34,809 nt of DNA from SAT2750 sp964476375 (GTDB taxonomy: Bacteria; Planctomycetota; Planctomycetia; Pirellulales; Pirellulaceae). Below, one piece after another: positions 15,117 through 22,991 of this stretch (position 1 is the first letter of the stretch; each line of letters opens with the position of its first letter). The stretch spans positions 1 through 34,809 of the forward strand of contig CAYYZW010000079.1 in the NCBI GenBank assembly GCA_964476375.1, written 5' to 3'. The position numbers and the translations under genes were made by a program. A model generated the notes under the pieces. The model had not been told where the DNA came from, made no database searches, and saw only the letters and a list, made by a program, of their open reading frames with translations.

Positions 15117-16955
15117 ATGACGGCGATCCTGGGAATATCCGCCTTTTACCATGACTCGGCTGCCGCCCTGGTGGTCGATGGCAGGATCGTCGCTGCGGCC
15201 CAGGAAGAACGTTTCAGCCGCCGGAAACATGACTACCGGTTTCCCCAGCAGGCGATTCAGTACTGCCTCCAGGAAGCAGGCATCTGTGCCGCAGAGCTGG
15301 ACCTGGTCGGTTTTTATGACAAGCCGCTATTGAAATTTGACCGCTTGATGGAGACTTACCTGTCGTACGCACCGAGTGGGTTTCGGTCTTTTCTCCAGGC
15401 ACTGCCGTTGTGGGTCAAGCAAAAGCTGCACCTGCCAAGAGAAATTCGCCGCGGGCTGGATGGCCAGTACTCTCGCAAGATTGTCTTTACAGAGCACCAT
15501 GAGTCGCATGCCGCCAGTGCTTTTTTCCCCTCCCCATTTGAAGACGCAGCGATTGTCACGATTGATGGCGTGGGAGAATGGGCGACCGCCTCGATCGGGC
15601 ATGGCCAGGGAAACAGGATTCACTTGACCCAGGAGATGCGGTTTCCCCATTCCCTGGGACTGCTCTACTCCGCTTTCACCTATTACTGTGGGTTCCGGGT
15701 TAATTCAGGGGAATACAAGCTGATGGGACTGGCTCCTTACGGCGAGCCCCGGTACGTCGACCTGATCCTGGACAACCTGCTGGACCTGAAAGAAGACGGT
15801 TCTTTCCAGCTGGATATGTCCTACTTCAACTATTGCCAGGGTCTGACCATGACCGGCCGCCGGTTCCATGACCTGTTTGGCAGTCCACCGAGAAAGGCCG
15901 AGGGGGAATTGACCGAGCGGGAGATGGATATCGCTGCGTCGATCCAGGAGGTGACCGAGGAGGTCATGCTGCGGACCGTTCGCACGGCCCATCGCCAGGG
16001 ACACAGCCAGAACCTCTGCCTGGCAGGTGGCGTGGCCTTGAACTGTGTCGGGAATGGGCGGATCCTGCGGGAGTCCCCCTTTGAGAATATCTGGATCCAG
16101 CCGGCGGCGGGAGACGCGGGAGGAGCCCTGGGGGTTGCCCTTTTCGCCTGGCACCAGCTGCTGGATGAGCCACGTTCGCCCGAACCGGATGACAGCCAGG
16201 CAGGAGCGTTGCTGGGGCCGGCCTTTGCCACCGACGAGGTCCAGGCGTATCTGGATCAGCAGGGTGCCCGTTATCAGCACTTTGAGGATCGAGATCGCCT
16301 GGCAGAACACGTGGCGGGCCTGCTGGCCGACCAGAAGGTTGTTGGCTGGATGCAGGGCCGGATGGAATTCGGTCCGAGGGCCCTGGGGAGCCGCAGTATC
16401 CTGGGAGATGCCCGCAGCCGTGAGATGCAGTCGGTGATGAACCGCAAGATCAAGTTCCGCGAGTCCTTTCGTCCCTTTGCACCGGTGATCCTGGCAGACC
16501 ATGTCCATGAATACTTCGAAATGGAAAAAGGCCAGGTCAGCCCATACATGTTGCTGGTGGCGGATGTCCAGGATGACCAGAGGAGTGAACTCAGTGACCA
16601 GGACAGACAGCATCGCGGCGTCGACAAGCTGCAGGTCTGTCGCTCCAGGGTGCCTGCCATTACCCATGTCGATAACTCGGCGCGTGTCCAGACTGCCGAC
16701 CCGGTTCACGCGCCCGAGCTGCACCGGCTGCTGGAAAAATTCTACCAGCAGACCGGCTGTCCGCTGGTCGTGAACACGAGCTTCAACATCCGTGGAGAGC
16801 CGATCGTCTGTACACCGGAGGATGCCCACCGTTGTTTCCTGGCAACCAACATGGATGTACTGGTGATCGAGGGATTCGTGGTGCTCAAAGACGAGCAAAC
16901 CGATGCACCACGCCATGAGATCGATGCGTACATAAACCAGTTTCCACTGGACTAG
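15117..16955 (+). CDS. Carbamoyltransferase (NodU/TobZ/HypF-C family)
   Basis: The ATG at 15117, with AGGA at 15104-15107, begins the family opening ILGISAFYHDSAAALVVDG. The frame is open back to 15003, but that extension looks non-coding. The 612-residue length fits NodU/TobZ-type O-carbamoyltransferases, which use carbamoyl phosphate and ATP to carbamoylate hydroxyl groups of sugars or natural products through a carbamoyladenylate. Family motifs: H12 in FYHDSAA, HHESHAASAFFPSPF (H127, H128, H131), IDGVGEWATASIG, SGEYKLMGLAPYG, LAGGVALNCVGNGRIL, and the C-terminal GRMEFGPRALGSRSILGDAR and VNTSFNIRGEPIVCTPEDA. It is followed after 9 bases by an SxtJ-like gene and then a DUF5989-like gene, a known gene neighbourhood for this family. 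The acceptor is unknown; a cell-surface glycan is my inference. Confidence 0.92.
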   Translation: MTAILGISAFYHDSAAALVVDGRIVAAAQEERFSRRKHDYRFPQQAIQYCLQEAGICAAELDLVGFYDKPLLKFDRLMETYLSYAPSGFRSFLQALPLWVKQKLHLPREIRRGLDGQYSRKIVFTEHHESHAASAFFPSPFEDAAIVTIDGVGEWATASIGHGQGNRIHLTQEMRFPHSLGLLYSAFTYYCGFRVNSGEYKLMGLAPYGEPRYVDLILDNLLDLKEDGSFQLDMSYFNYCQGLTMTGRRFHDLFGSPPRKAEGELTEREMDIAASIQEVTEEVMLRTVRTAHRQGHSQNLCLAGGVALNCVGNGRILRESPFENIWIQPAAGDAGGALGVALFAWHQLLDEPRSPEPDDSQAGALLGPAFATDEVQAYLDQQGARYQHFEDRDRLAEHVAGLLADQKVVGWMQGRMEFGPRALGSRSILGDARSREMQSVMNRKIKFRESFRPFAPVILADHVHEYFEMEKGQVSPYMLLVADVQDDQRSELSDQDRQHRGVDKLQVCRSRVPAITHVDNSARVQTADPVHAPELHRLLEKFYQQTGCPLVVNTSFNIRGEPIVCTPEDAHRCFLATNMDVLVIEGFVVLKDEQTDAPRHEIDAYINQFPLD

Positions 16956-16964
16956 GATTCTCGG

Positions 16965-17384
16965 ATGGCCCTTTTTGATCTTGAATTACGGCCCGAAAAA
17001 CACCAGCTTCGGTCCTTTGGGCTATTCTGGTTACCAGGCTTCTGCCTGCTTGTTGCTCTCTTTGCCTGGCTGCAATATGACCAGGATCGGCTGGCCCTGG
17101 TCCTGGCCACGGTCTCGCTGGTGAGTATCCTTGTTTCGCTTATTCAGCCTCGGATCCTGCAACCATTGTTTGTTGTCCTGATGGTGGTCACTTTTCCTGT
17201 CGGGATTGTTGTCAGCCATCTATTGATTGCTGCGGTATACTATCTGGTGATCACACCGATCGGCCTGCTGTTGCGTTTGAGAGGCCGGGATGCGATGAAA
17301 CGCCGTTTCCCGGGAGGCGAAGAGAGTTACTGGGTGGAGCGAGAAACAGTCGAGGACCAGCGGCGGTATTTTCGTCAGTTCTAG
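16965..17384 (+). CDS. SxtJ-like small multi-pass membrane protein
   Basis: The ATG at 16965 is preceded by AGGA (16954-16957), which overlaps the carbamoyltransferase stop codon. The 139-residue product opens MALFDLELRPEKHQLRSFG and has about four hydrophobic segments (FWLPGFCLLVALFAWL, LALVLATVSLVSILVSLI, PLFVVLMVVTFPVGIVVSHL, IAAVYYLVITPIGLLLRL). A cytoplasmic tail with RRFPGGEESYWVERE follows. This tail and topology match the SxtJ family, named from saxitoxin clusters and commonly found next to carbamoyltransferases. Its molecular role is not established. It may present the acceptor to the enzyme at the membrane, which is inference. It belongs to the same transcription unit as its neighbours. 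Confidence 0.82.
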   Translation: MALFDLELRPEKHQLRSFGLFWLPGFCLLVALFAWLQYDQDRLALVLATVSLVSILVSLIQPRILQPLFVVLMVVTFPVGIVVSHLLIAAVYYLVITPIGLLLRLRGRDAMKRRFPGGEESYWVERETVEDQRRYFRQF

Positions 17385-17417
17385 ATAACGACTATCACCA
17401 GCAAAAGAAGAAGACGG

Positions 17418-17702
17418 ATGACAAGCGAAGAAAAGAATAACGATCAGGGCGGCGACAGGTCTGCTGCAAGTGACAAGTCAGCTGAGATGGACTGGGTGGA
17501 GCCTGGTGGGGTGAAGCAGGGGAATGATTTCCTGGCGGAGGCCGAGGCGTCCCAGGCCGGCCTGGTGACGGAATTCGTTGACTTTCTTAAATACAACAAG
17601 AAGTGGTGGCTGATACCGATCCTTCTTGTCATGGCGTTGATCGCCGTGCTTGTCGTTATTTCCGCAAGCGGCGGAGCACCCTTTATTTACGCCCTCTTTT
17701 AG
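17418..17702 (+). CDS. DUF5989-like single-pass membrane protein
   Basis: The ATG at 17418 follows a purine-rich AAGAAGAAG stretch. The product has 94 residues: an acidic, polar N-terminus of about 50 residues, then LVTEFVDFLKYNKKWWLIPI and a hydrophobic helix ending GGAPFIYALF. The KKWWLIPI...APFIY core is the DUF5989 signature. Family members are usually about 50-60 residues, so the extra N-terminal region (MTSEEKNNDQGGDRSAASDK onward) is an unusual extension. DUF5989 genes co-occur with carbamoyltransferase and SxtJ genes; the function is unknown. The next gene begins 32 bases later (8 if its GTG start is used). Confidence 0.85.
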   Translation: MTSEEKNNDQGGDRSAASDKSAEMDWVEPGGVKQGNDFLAEAEASQAGLVTEFVDFLKYNKKWWLIPILLVMALIAVLVVISASGGAPFIYALF

Positions 17703-17734
17703 AGCTGGACGTGTCCGATTCCGTTGAGAAAGAA

Positions 17735-19864
17735 ATGGATGCCTCCGGGCCGGGATCCAGCACCGGCCTGCTGATATTCATGATGGCATGGGCCTGGCTT
17801 GGCTGGGTCGGTTTTGACCTGGTCTCGAGCTATTCCTACCAGGCAGGACTCTTCGCTGATCCGACGCTGACCATGACGATGCGGCTGGCCCTGCTGTGCA
17901 CCCTGGCCCTGACCAATGGGATGGCGGTGATTGCCATCGGCTGCCTGGTGCGCCTGATCCAGCTCCTGTTTCAACGATACGGGAGATGGCTGGGGAAATT
18001 GCTGGTTATCCTGGTCGTGCTCGGCTCGCTGCTTGCCGTGGTTGCCAGCTGGGCGAGCTATGACAGCGCCGGGGCCTTTATTGATATCCAGGCACTTCGA
18101 TTCGCGCTTGCTTTCCCGGTCCTGGTGGTCGAGCACGCAGTGCACCTCGACCTCGTGAAAATCCTCCTTGTCATCGGGGGCTTCGTGATTGTCTCGTTCC
18201 TGCTGGCACGTTTTGGGCCACGTTGTGCTGGCTGGGCGGTGAAACGACGCCTGCTGAGAAGAACGGTCTACACTGTGGCGCTGGCCCTGCTGGTGTCATC
18301 GTTGATCGGTAGCCTGCTGGGACATCTCCGGCTGCGCCGGTCCGGCGAGTTGTTGGCGCGGCATCCCGACACGGGGGTGGTCAGCACGGTCGGTCAGCGA
18401 TGGCTGTCCTGCCGCCAGAACCATCTCGGTCCCCTGCCCTCTTTCCTGGCGACGATTTCCTTTGGCCATGGAGACGTGCCGGCCCTGGCATCGCTGAGAC
18501 GGCAAAGGACGACCGGCAGGCCGCTCACACGGCCGCCCATTGTGTCGCTGGAAGAATACACCAGGGATGCTGACACGTCCGCGATCAGGGACTGGAACGT
18601 GATTGTTGTCCTGGTCGAGTCCCTCCGGACGGACGTGCTTTCCGATGGCGGTGGAAAATACCCTGTGATGCCCAACCTGGAGGCCCTGGCGGGGGAGTCG
18701 CTGGTCTATTCGAATGTCTACACGCAGTCGAGCCATTCCAATTATGCCGACCTCTGTATTTTGAATTCCCAGTACCCGTTAAGGTCCCAGTGGGAATACT
18801 TCTATCCACAGCAACCGTCTTACCCGCGCACGTTTCTCCATGATATTCTCGCCAGGTTCGGTTATGCGACGGCTGTGTTTTCTTCCCAGGATGAGAACTG
18901 GGGCGGTATGATCCGGCTGCTGGATCCCGCCAGCTTCGATCGGTTTTTCCATTCAGGGGACTTTCCCGGATTCCGTTACTCGATCCCGCCTGCAGTTGGA
19001 GAGGCACAGAGTTCGACCAGGACAAAGCTCTCTGGCAAGGTGGACGACAGCCTGACGGTCAACGAAGCGGTCAAGTGGATTGCCACTCAGCAGCGGCCGT
19101 TCTTCATGTATATGAATCTGCAGAGCAGCCACATCCCCTACGTCGTGCCGGAGGATCATGCAGTACAGTTTGGCCCTCGTGAGCTGGACTTTACTATCCG
19201 CCTGGGACGATTCCCCCGGGAGAAAGTGGATGTAGTCAAAAGGCGGTACTGGGACAGCCTCAACTATGTTGACAAGCAGCTGGGGAAACTGGTGGCCGGG
19301 CTCAAGGCGGATGAGAAATGGGACTCCACGGTGCTGATTGTTTCGGGAGATACGGGCCAGGCATTTTATGAACACGGGTTCTGCGCCCATGCAAGCCAGC
19401 TTTATGATGAAGTCATGAAGGTCCCGCTTGTGGTTCGTTACCCGGGGGTAAAGCATGCGGTCAGCCGCCTCTCCCTGCAGCATCTCGACGTTCCCCCGAT
19501 GGTCTTGTCGATACTCCAGTTGCCCCCCCACCCCGGCTTCCAGGGGGACTGGGAGGCTGTTTCTACAAGCCAGCCTCCCCCCCGGTTCATGGTCGTGCAA
19601 ACAACCCTGGCGAACCAGGTAGGAGTTGTATGGGGTGGCTGGAAGCTCCTTTATGATCTGGACTTTGGCACGTTCCGCCTGTACCACCTGGACCAGGATC
19701 CGACGGAACAGACCGACGTATCCCGGGATAGCCCTGAGCGGTTATCCGAGCTTTCCGCCCTGCTGGCAGATTGGGTGTCTGCCCAGCTGGATTACTACCA
19801 GGATCCCTTGCGGCAGGCCCGGGAGTTTGCCCCGCGCCTTGGGACTGCTGGCGACCGAGAGTAG
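17735..19864 (+). CDS. Membrane-bound alkaline-phosphatase-superfamily enzyme, LtaS/sulfatase-like
   Basis: I use the ATG at 17735; an in-frame GTG at 17711 is possible. The 709-residue product has about five transmembrane helices in residues 1-210 (LLIFMMAWAWLGWVGFDLVS first, TVYTVALALLVSSLIGSLLG last) and then an extracytoplasmic catalytic domain. The domain begins WNVIVVLVESLRTDVL, with a likely metal-ligand Glu at 295. It continues through YTQSSHSNYADLCILNSQYP, where S335 aligns by eye with the LtaS catalytic Thr. Later come SGDTGQAFYEHGFCAH (D539, H547, H552) and a sulfatase-type C-terminus (YDLDFGTFRLYHLDQDPTEQ). There is no CxPxR formylglycine motif, so it is not a classical arylsulfatase. 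A phosphoglycerol- or phosphoethanolamine-type transfer to surface glycans or lipids is likelier. The usual DHG is DTG here. It is tightly linked to the carbamoyltransferase set. Confidence 0.8.
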   Translation: MDASGPGSSTGLLIFMMAWAWLGWVGFDLVSSYSYQAGLFADPTLTMTMRLALLCTLALTNGMAVIAIGCLVRLIQLLFQRYGRWLGKLLVILVVLGSLLAVVASWASYDSAGAFIDIQALRFALAFPVLVVEHAVHLDLVKILLVIGGFVIVSFLLARFGPRCAGWAVKRRLLRRTVYTVALALLVSSLIGSLLGHLRLRRSGELLARHPDTGVVSTVGQRWLSCRQNHLGPLPSFLATISFGHGDVPALASLRRQRTTGRPLTRPPIVSLEEYTRDADTSAIRDWNVIVVLVESLRTDVLSDGGGKYPVMPNLEALAGESLVYSNVYTQSSHSNYADLCILNSQYPLRSQWEYFYPQQPSYPRTFLHDILARFGYATAVFSSQDENWGGMIRLLDPASFDRFFHSGDFPGFRYSIPPAVGEAQSSTRTKLSGKVDDSLTVNEAVKWIATQQRPFFMYMNLQSSHIPYVVPEDHAVQFGPRELDFTIRLGRFPREKVDVVKRRYWDSLNYVDKQLGKLVAGLKADEKWDSTVLIVSGDTGQAFYEHGFCAHASQLYDEVMKVPLVVRYPGVKHAVSRLSLQHLDVPPMVLSILQLPPHPGFQGDWEAVSTSQPPPRFMVVQTTLANQVGVVWGGWKLLYDLDFGTFRLYHLDQDPTEQTDVSRDSPERLSELSALLADWVSAQLDYYQDPLRQAREFAPRLGTAGDRE

Positions 19865-19881
19865 CCCTGCGGTTCACTTGC

Positions 19882-19902
19882 GGCGTGTTTTCGCCTGTTT
19901 TT
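19882..19902 (+). terminator. Weak intrinsic-terminator candidate
   Basis: GGCG (19882-19885), loop TGTTTT, CGCC (19892-19895), followed by TGTTTTT. The stem is only 4 bp, so this is a marginal call. The position, 18 bases after the stop of the membrane enzyme gene, is right for a terminator. Confidence 0.25.
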
Positions 19903-20014
19903 CCTGACCGAAAAACTTTGCCTAACCCGCAAATCTTATTTCAGGCACCCCCCACGGAAAGTCGAAGAAGGATGATGACAGACTGTATCGTGAATGCAGC
20001 CAAGGGAACGGTGG

Positions 20015-20821
20015 ATGGTCGTCGTGCTAAAAAAAGAATCGGAGTCTTCTGCCAAGCGGCGCAGCTTGGTCCTGGCGATCATGCTGTGTGGTTCTATTAT
20101 CGTGGCCGGTTGGGCAGCCTACCTGGTCGGTGAAGTCACACCGGACCAGGCGCGCGACCAGTCAACGCACAAGCAGGTAGCGCAGATCGACCTTCGTTCC
20201 CCATCTGCCTATCACCTTTCCGATCATAACGGGACATCCCCGGTACTGCAGGTTGAGAGAAGGGACCTGGAAAACAAGGCCGCGGGCCATGTTTCTGCTG
20301 GTAAGCCACCGGTGGTAGTCGACCGAAACTCAACAGCCGCGGACCGGTACGATACTGGTCGGACCCTGCCACGTGCCGGGTTCAGCGGTGTTTCCCGTGC
20401 CTCAACATCGGTGCCCCTGGAGCCTGCTTTCTCCGACGACAAACCACAGACCGACGACAAACCACAGACCGGCGGCAGAGATCTGGTGGGGAGAAATATG
20501 GATCGGACACTGTCCATGGCAGAAAGCCTGAAGCAGAGTATGAAGCTGGGGAAAGTGGAGATGGGGAGGGCCACGGACAAGGGACTGGCGGAGGTTGTGC
20601 CGGTGGTCGTGATGTCAGCCTCTTATGAGGAAAGCCTTCCGCCGCAAAAAGTCGAGGCAAAAGAGAAAGCAGATGTCTTCCGGATTCTGGCGGACCGGCT
20701 GCCGGATTTTGAAATCCCCAGCTTCACGTTGACTGTGCCCGTGATTCGCGAGTCGTCTGCTTCCAGGTCAGCGAGTTCTCCTCGTCTCCCTTGGCGACTT
20801 CCGCGGATCCCTGGGGAGTGA
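20015..20821 (+). CDS. Single-pass membrane protein of unknown function
   Basis: The ATG at 20015 is chosen because AAGGGA (20002-20007) lies 7 bases upstream; the frame is open to an earlier ATG at 19994. The 268-residue product has a short basic cytoplasmic start (LKKESESSAKRR). One transmembrane helix follows (about residues 17-39, LVLAIMLCGSIIVAGWAAYL), then about 230 extracytoplasmic residues of low complexity rich in Ser, Asp, Pro and Arg. I recognise no domain. A duplicated DDKPQT hexapeptide sits near residue 142, encoded by an exact 18-bp direct repeat. The last 60 residues (VFRILADRLPDFEIPSFTLT) look more ordered. It follows the carbamoyltransferase block by 150 bp on the same strand and may be its last member, or may be independent. 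Confidence 0.55.
   Translation: MVVVLKKESESSAKRRSLVLAIMLCGSIIVAGWAAYLVGEVTPDQARDQSTHKQVAQIDLRSPSAYHLSDHNGTSPVLQVERRDLENKAAGHVSAGKPPVVVDRNSTAADRYDTGRTLPRAGFSGVSRASTSVPLEPAFSDDKPQTDDKPQTGGRDLVGRNMDRTLSMAESLKQSMKLGKVEMGRATDKGLAEVVPVVVMSASYEESLPPQKVEAKEKADVFRILADRLPDFEIPSFTLTVPVIRESSASRSASSPRLPWRLPRIPGE
20433..20468 (+). repeat. Exact 18-bp direct repeat, two tandem copies
   Basis: The unit CCGACGACAAACCACAGA occurs at 20433-20450 and again at 20451-20468 with no mismatch. In frame it encodes a duplicated D-D-K-P-Q-T. The perfect identity suggests a recent duplication within the linker of the membrane protein. Confidence 0.9.
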
Positions 20822-20839
20822 CTGGCAGACGGTGGGTTG

Positions 20840-20862
20840 TGCTGGCATTCCTTTGGCCAGCA
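20840..20862 (+). terminator. 7-bp inverted repeat downstream of the unknown membrane-protein gene
   Basis: TGCTGGC (20840-20846) pairs with GCCAGCA (20856-20862) around a 9-base loop, 18 bases after the stop codon. There is no U-tract. It could be a 3' structure of the upstream mRNA or part of the regulatory region of the response regulator at 20933. Confidence 0.35.
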
Positions 20863-20872
20863 TGTAATACTT

Positions 20873-20884
20873 GTGATCACGTGA
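20873..20884. promoter_or_regulatory. Two overlapping 8-bp palindromes upstream of the response regulator
   Basis: GTGATCAC (20873-20880) overlaps TCACGTGA (20877-20884), 49 bases before the ATG of the response regulator gene. The arrangement is operator-like and could serve autoregulation. Short palindromes do arise by chance in GC-rich DNA. Confidence 0.3.
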
Positions 20885-20932
20885 AGCCTACCTCCTCCCC
20901 CCCTGCTTGATCCTCCAAGCGATTCACGCGTT

Positions 20933-21568
20933 ATGACAATCCGTCTCCTGCTGGCAGATGACCACGATCTCTTAAGGCTCGGTTTCCGTGTCCTGCTTGC
21001 GGAGCACAATGACCTGGAGATTGTTGCCGAGTCGAAAAGTGGTGAACAGGCATTTCGCGAAGTCGCCCACTGCAACCCGGACCTCGTTATCCTGGATGTG
21101 CGGATGGCGGACGGGGATGGTCTTAACTGCCTCGGTCGACTCAAGCTCGAGTACCCCGAACTCCCCGTTCTGATGATCTCGACCTATGACAACCCGACTT
21201 ACGTGGCCCGGGCAGTGGCCCTGGGGGCCTCGGGATACCTTCTCAAGGGGAGCAGCGGGACGGAACTGGTCGAAGCAATCCGTGCCGTGGCGGCGGGGGA
21301 AACCGTCTGGGAACGGGCCGCACTCCGGCGGATGACAGGTGCCCTGGCCACTCCCAGGCTGAACGTGGACGTGGAGGTTTCACTGACACAGCGTGAAAGT
21401 GAGGTCCTGCAGCAAATAGCCCTTGGCCTGACCAACAAGGAGATCGCCCAGGTGCTCGGAATCAGCTACGAGACCGTCAAGGAGCACGTGCAGCATGTGC
21501 TTCGCAAGGTAGGCGTCGCTGACAGGACGCAGGCCGCGGTCTGGGCAGTTCGTAACGGGCTGGTCTAG
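20933..21568 (+). CDS. NarL/FixJ-type two-component response regulator (LuxR HTH)
   Basis: The ATG at 20933 gives 211 residues, the normal length for this class. The receiver domain (1-120) has all key residues: acidic pair D9/D10, phospho-acceptor D55 in LVILDVRM, S83 and K105 in GASGYLLKGS. A LuxR-type helix-turn-helix lies at about 147-207: LTQRESEVLQQIALGLTNKE, then IAQVLGISYETVKEHVQHVL and LRKVGVADRTQ. Phosphorylation by a histidine kinase would promote dimerisation and DNA binding. No kinase gene lies within the window on either side, so it is an orphan here. The gene converges on the enolase-superfamily gene with 12 bases between stops. Palindromic sequences about 50 bp upstream could be its own binding site. 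Confidence 0.93.
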   Translation: MTIRLLLADDHDLLRLGFRVLLAEHNDLEIVAESKSGEQAFREVAHCNPDLVILDVRMADGDGLNCLGRLKLEYPELPVLMISTYDNPTYVARAVALGASGYLLKGSSGTELVEAIRAVAAGETVWERAALRRMTGALATPRLNVDVEVSLTQRESEVLQQIALGLTNKEIAQVLGISYETVKEHVQHVLRKVGVADRTQAAVWAVRNGLV

Positions 21569-21580
21569 ATTCCCGCGGGC

Positions 21581-22948
21581 CTAGCACTCCGGGTGGGAGT
21601 AGCCAAGGCCGTCACCGACCAGGGTCCCGGTTTCCACGGTTCCATCGGTCAGTTGAAACATCGAGGGGTATTTTTGATCCCAGCCCTGGTTCCCCAGCGG
21701 ACAATACTGTCGCCCGTTTCCTTCGATGGCTGCAATCCCCGGGATGCGGGCTGCGATACTTGCCGAGTGCAGGAAGGAGGCACCCACGCAGGTCAGGTCC
21801 TGGACACAGAGGAAGAGGCCATGATACTGGGCGGCAGCTCCCATCAGGAGGGCCTCCCCATGGCCCTTGCAGGCTTTCAGGGCCACGCCCGAGTATCCCA
21901 GTTCCCGTGACAGGAGGAGCGAATCCAGGTCGACAAGGGATTCATCAATCACCACCGGCTTGATCCTCGCCGCCTCGTGCATGGTGTTTTCCAGGTTGCT
22001 CTTGAGATCCCGGTTTGTCGGCTGTTCAATGTACTGGACGCGGGAGAGGGCATTGGGGGATTGTTCGCTCAGCTTGGCGAGAAAATCAAGCACGTACTGC
22101 ACGTGGGCACATTTCTCGTTGAAGTCGAGCGAGTAGTGCCATTGCAGGCAGTCGCGTGACTGTTGTGCTTCAGCTGCCGCCTTCTCCACGGCGACGACGC
22201 GGGCGACGTCCCAGTCCAGGTCATCGCCTGCCAGCTTGATTTTCATGTGGGTCAGGCCATCGGCACAGATCCACTCTCCGAGTGTTTCCGGCCCACCGTC
22301 GCCCAGGCGGTTTTCCAGGTCCCCGTCACTGAGCGGATCGAGTGCTCCTACCAGGTGATAAAGAGGCATGCTCTGCTGGGGCACCCTGAGGGTGTACTGG
22401 TCCAGGTACTGACCGCGAAAATCCTCTCCCAGGTAATATCCCAGGTCGCGGTTGACAAATTCAGCACCCAGCAGGTTGTAGCTGTTTTCCCCAAGCGCCT
22501 TTCCCATCGCATCGTGGATGGCGCCGTCGATCGGGCTGGCAGCGACCAGCTGGGCCAGCCTCGGCATCGCTTCTGAAATGGAGGCGGCAGCAAGGACGTC
22601 GCTGGAGAGGTCCTGGTATTGTGCTGCCAGGTCATGCATGATTTCCAGCGGGTGGCCCTGGTCCTGGTATTCTCCCAGCAGGCCTGCAACCCGCTTCCCC
22701 AGCGTGACCATGGTGGCAAGTGTCTGGTCCCCGTCGACCTGGGTGCTCGGCCAGCCCCATGCATTTCCCATCGGCATCGAGCCGAGTCCCCTGCCCCGCC
22801 TTCCATCACGGGTCTCGACCTCGACCTGGACGTTCAGCAGTGTCACATCCTTGACCACGCGGCCACCAAACTTGATCGGTGTGCGGTAATCAATCTGCTC
22901 CAGGTCGGTCGTGACCTCGAGGATGCGAAGATCGGTCGGCTTGGACAT
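21581..22948 (-). CDS. Enolase-superfamily enzyme (mandelate racemase/muconate-lactonizing type)
   Basis: The 455-residue product starts at an ATG at 22948 and has an N-terminal capping domain and a C-terminal TIM barrel. Catalytic-type residues are visible: K236-x-K238 in HMKIKLAG, then D275 (SLDFNEKC), E308 (YIEQP) and D335/E336 (VIDESL) as plausible magnesium ligands, and a Lys pair near 358-361 (VALKACKG). Superfamily members abstract a proton alpha to a carboxylate in acid-sugar dehydration, racemisation or lactonisation. The exact substrate cannot be read from sequence, and no sugar-acid transporter or aldolase is adjacent. The capping domain (YRTPIKFGG, MGNAWGWPS) and the extra length compared with typical 370-400-residue members suggest a distinct subgroup. 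A TTGAAG/TACGAT promoter candidate lies upstream. Confidence 0.85.
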   Translation of the reverse strand: MSKPTDLRILEVTTDLEQIDYRTPIKFGGRVVKDVTLLNVQVEVETRDGRRGRGLGSMPMGNAWGWPSTQVDGDQTLATMVTLGKRVAGLLGEYQDQGHPLEIMHDLAAQYQDLSSDVLAAASISEAMPRLAQLVAASPIDGAIHDAMGKALGENSYNLLGAEFVNRDLGYYLGEDFRGQYLDQYTLRVPQQSMPLYHLVGALDPLSDGDLENRLGDGGPETLGEWICADGLTHMKIKLAGDDLDWDVARVVAVEKAAAEAQQSRDCLQWHYSLDFNEKCAHVQYVLDFLAKLSEQSPNALSRVQYIEQPTNRDLKSNLENTMHEAARIKPVVIDESLVDLDSLLLSRELGYSGVALKACKGHGEALLMGAAAQYHGLFLCVQDLTCVGASFLHSASIAARIPGIAAIEGNGRQYCPLGNQGWDQKYPSMFQLTDGTVETGTLVGDGLGYSHPEC

Positions 22949-22991
22949 GGCGGCTCACAGGAAAATGTGGAAAACGTGTCTTGCTGGGCCC

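Noticed and set aside
17735..19864. Call as a classical arylsulfatase
   Set aside because: No CxPxR formylglycine motif, and five N-terminal membrane helices fit LtaS/phosphotransferase-type enzymes better.
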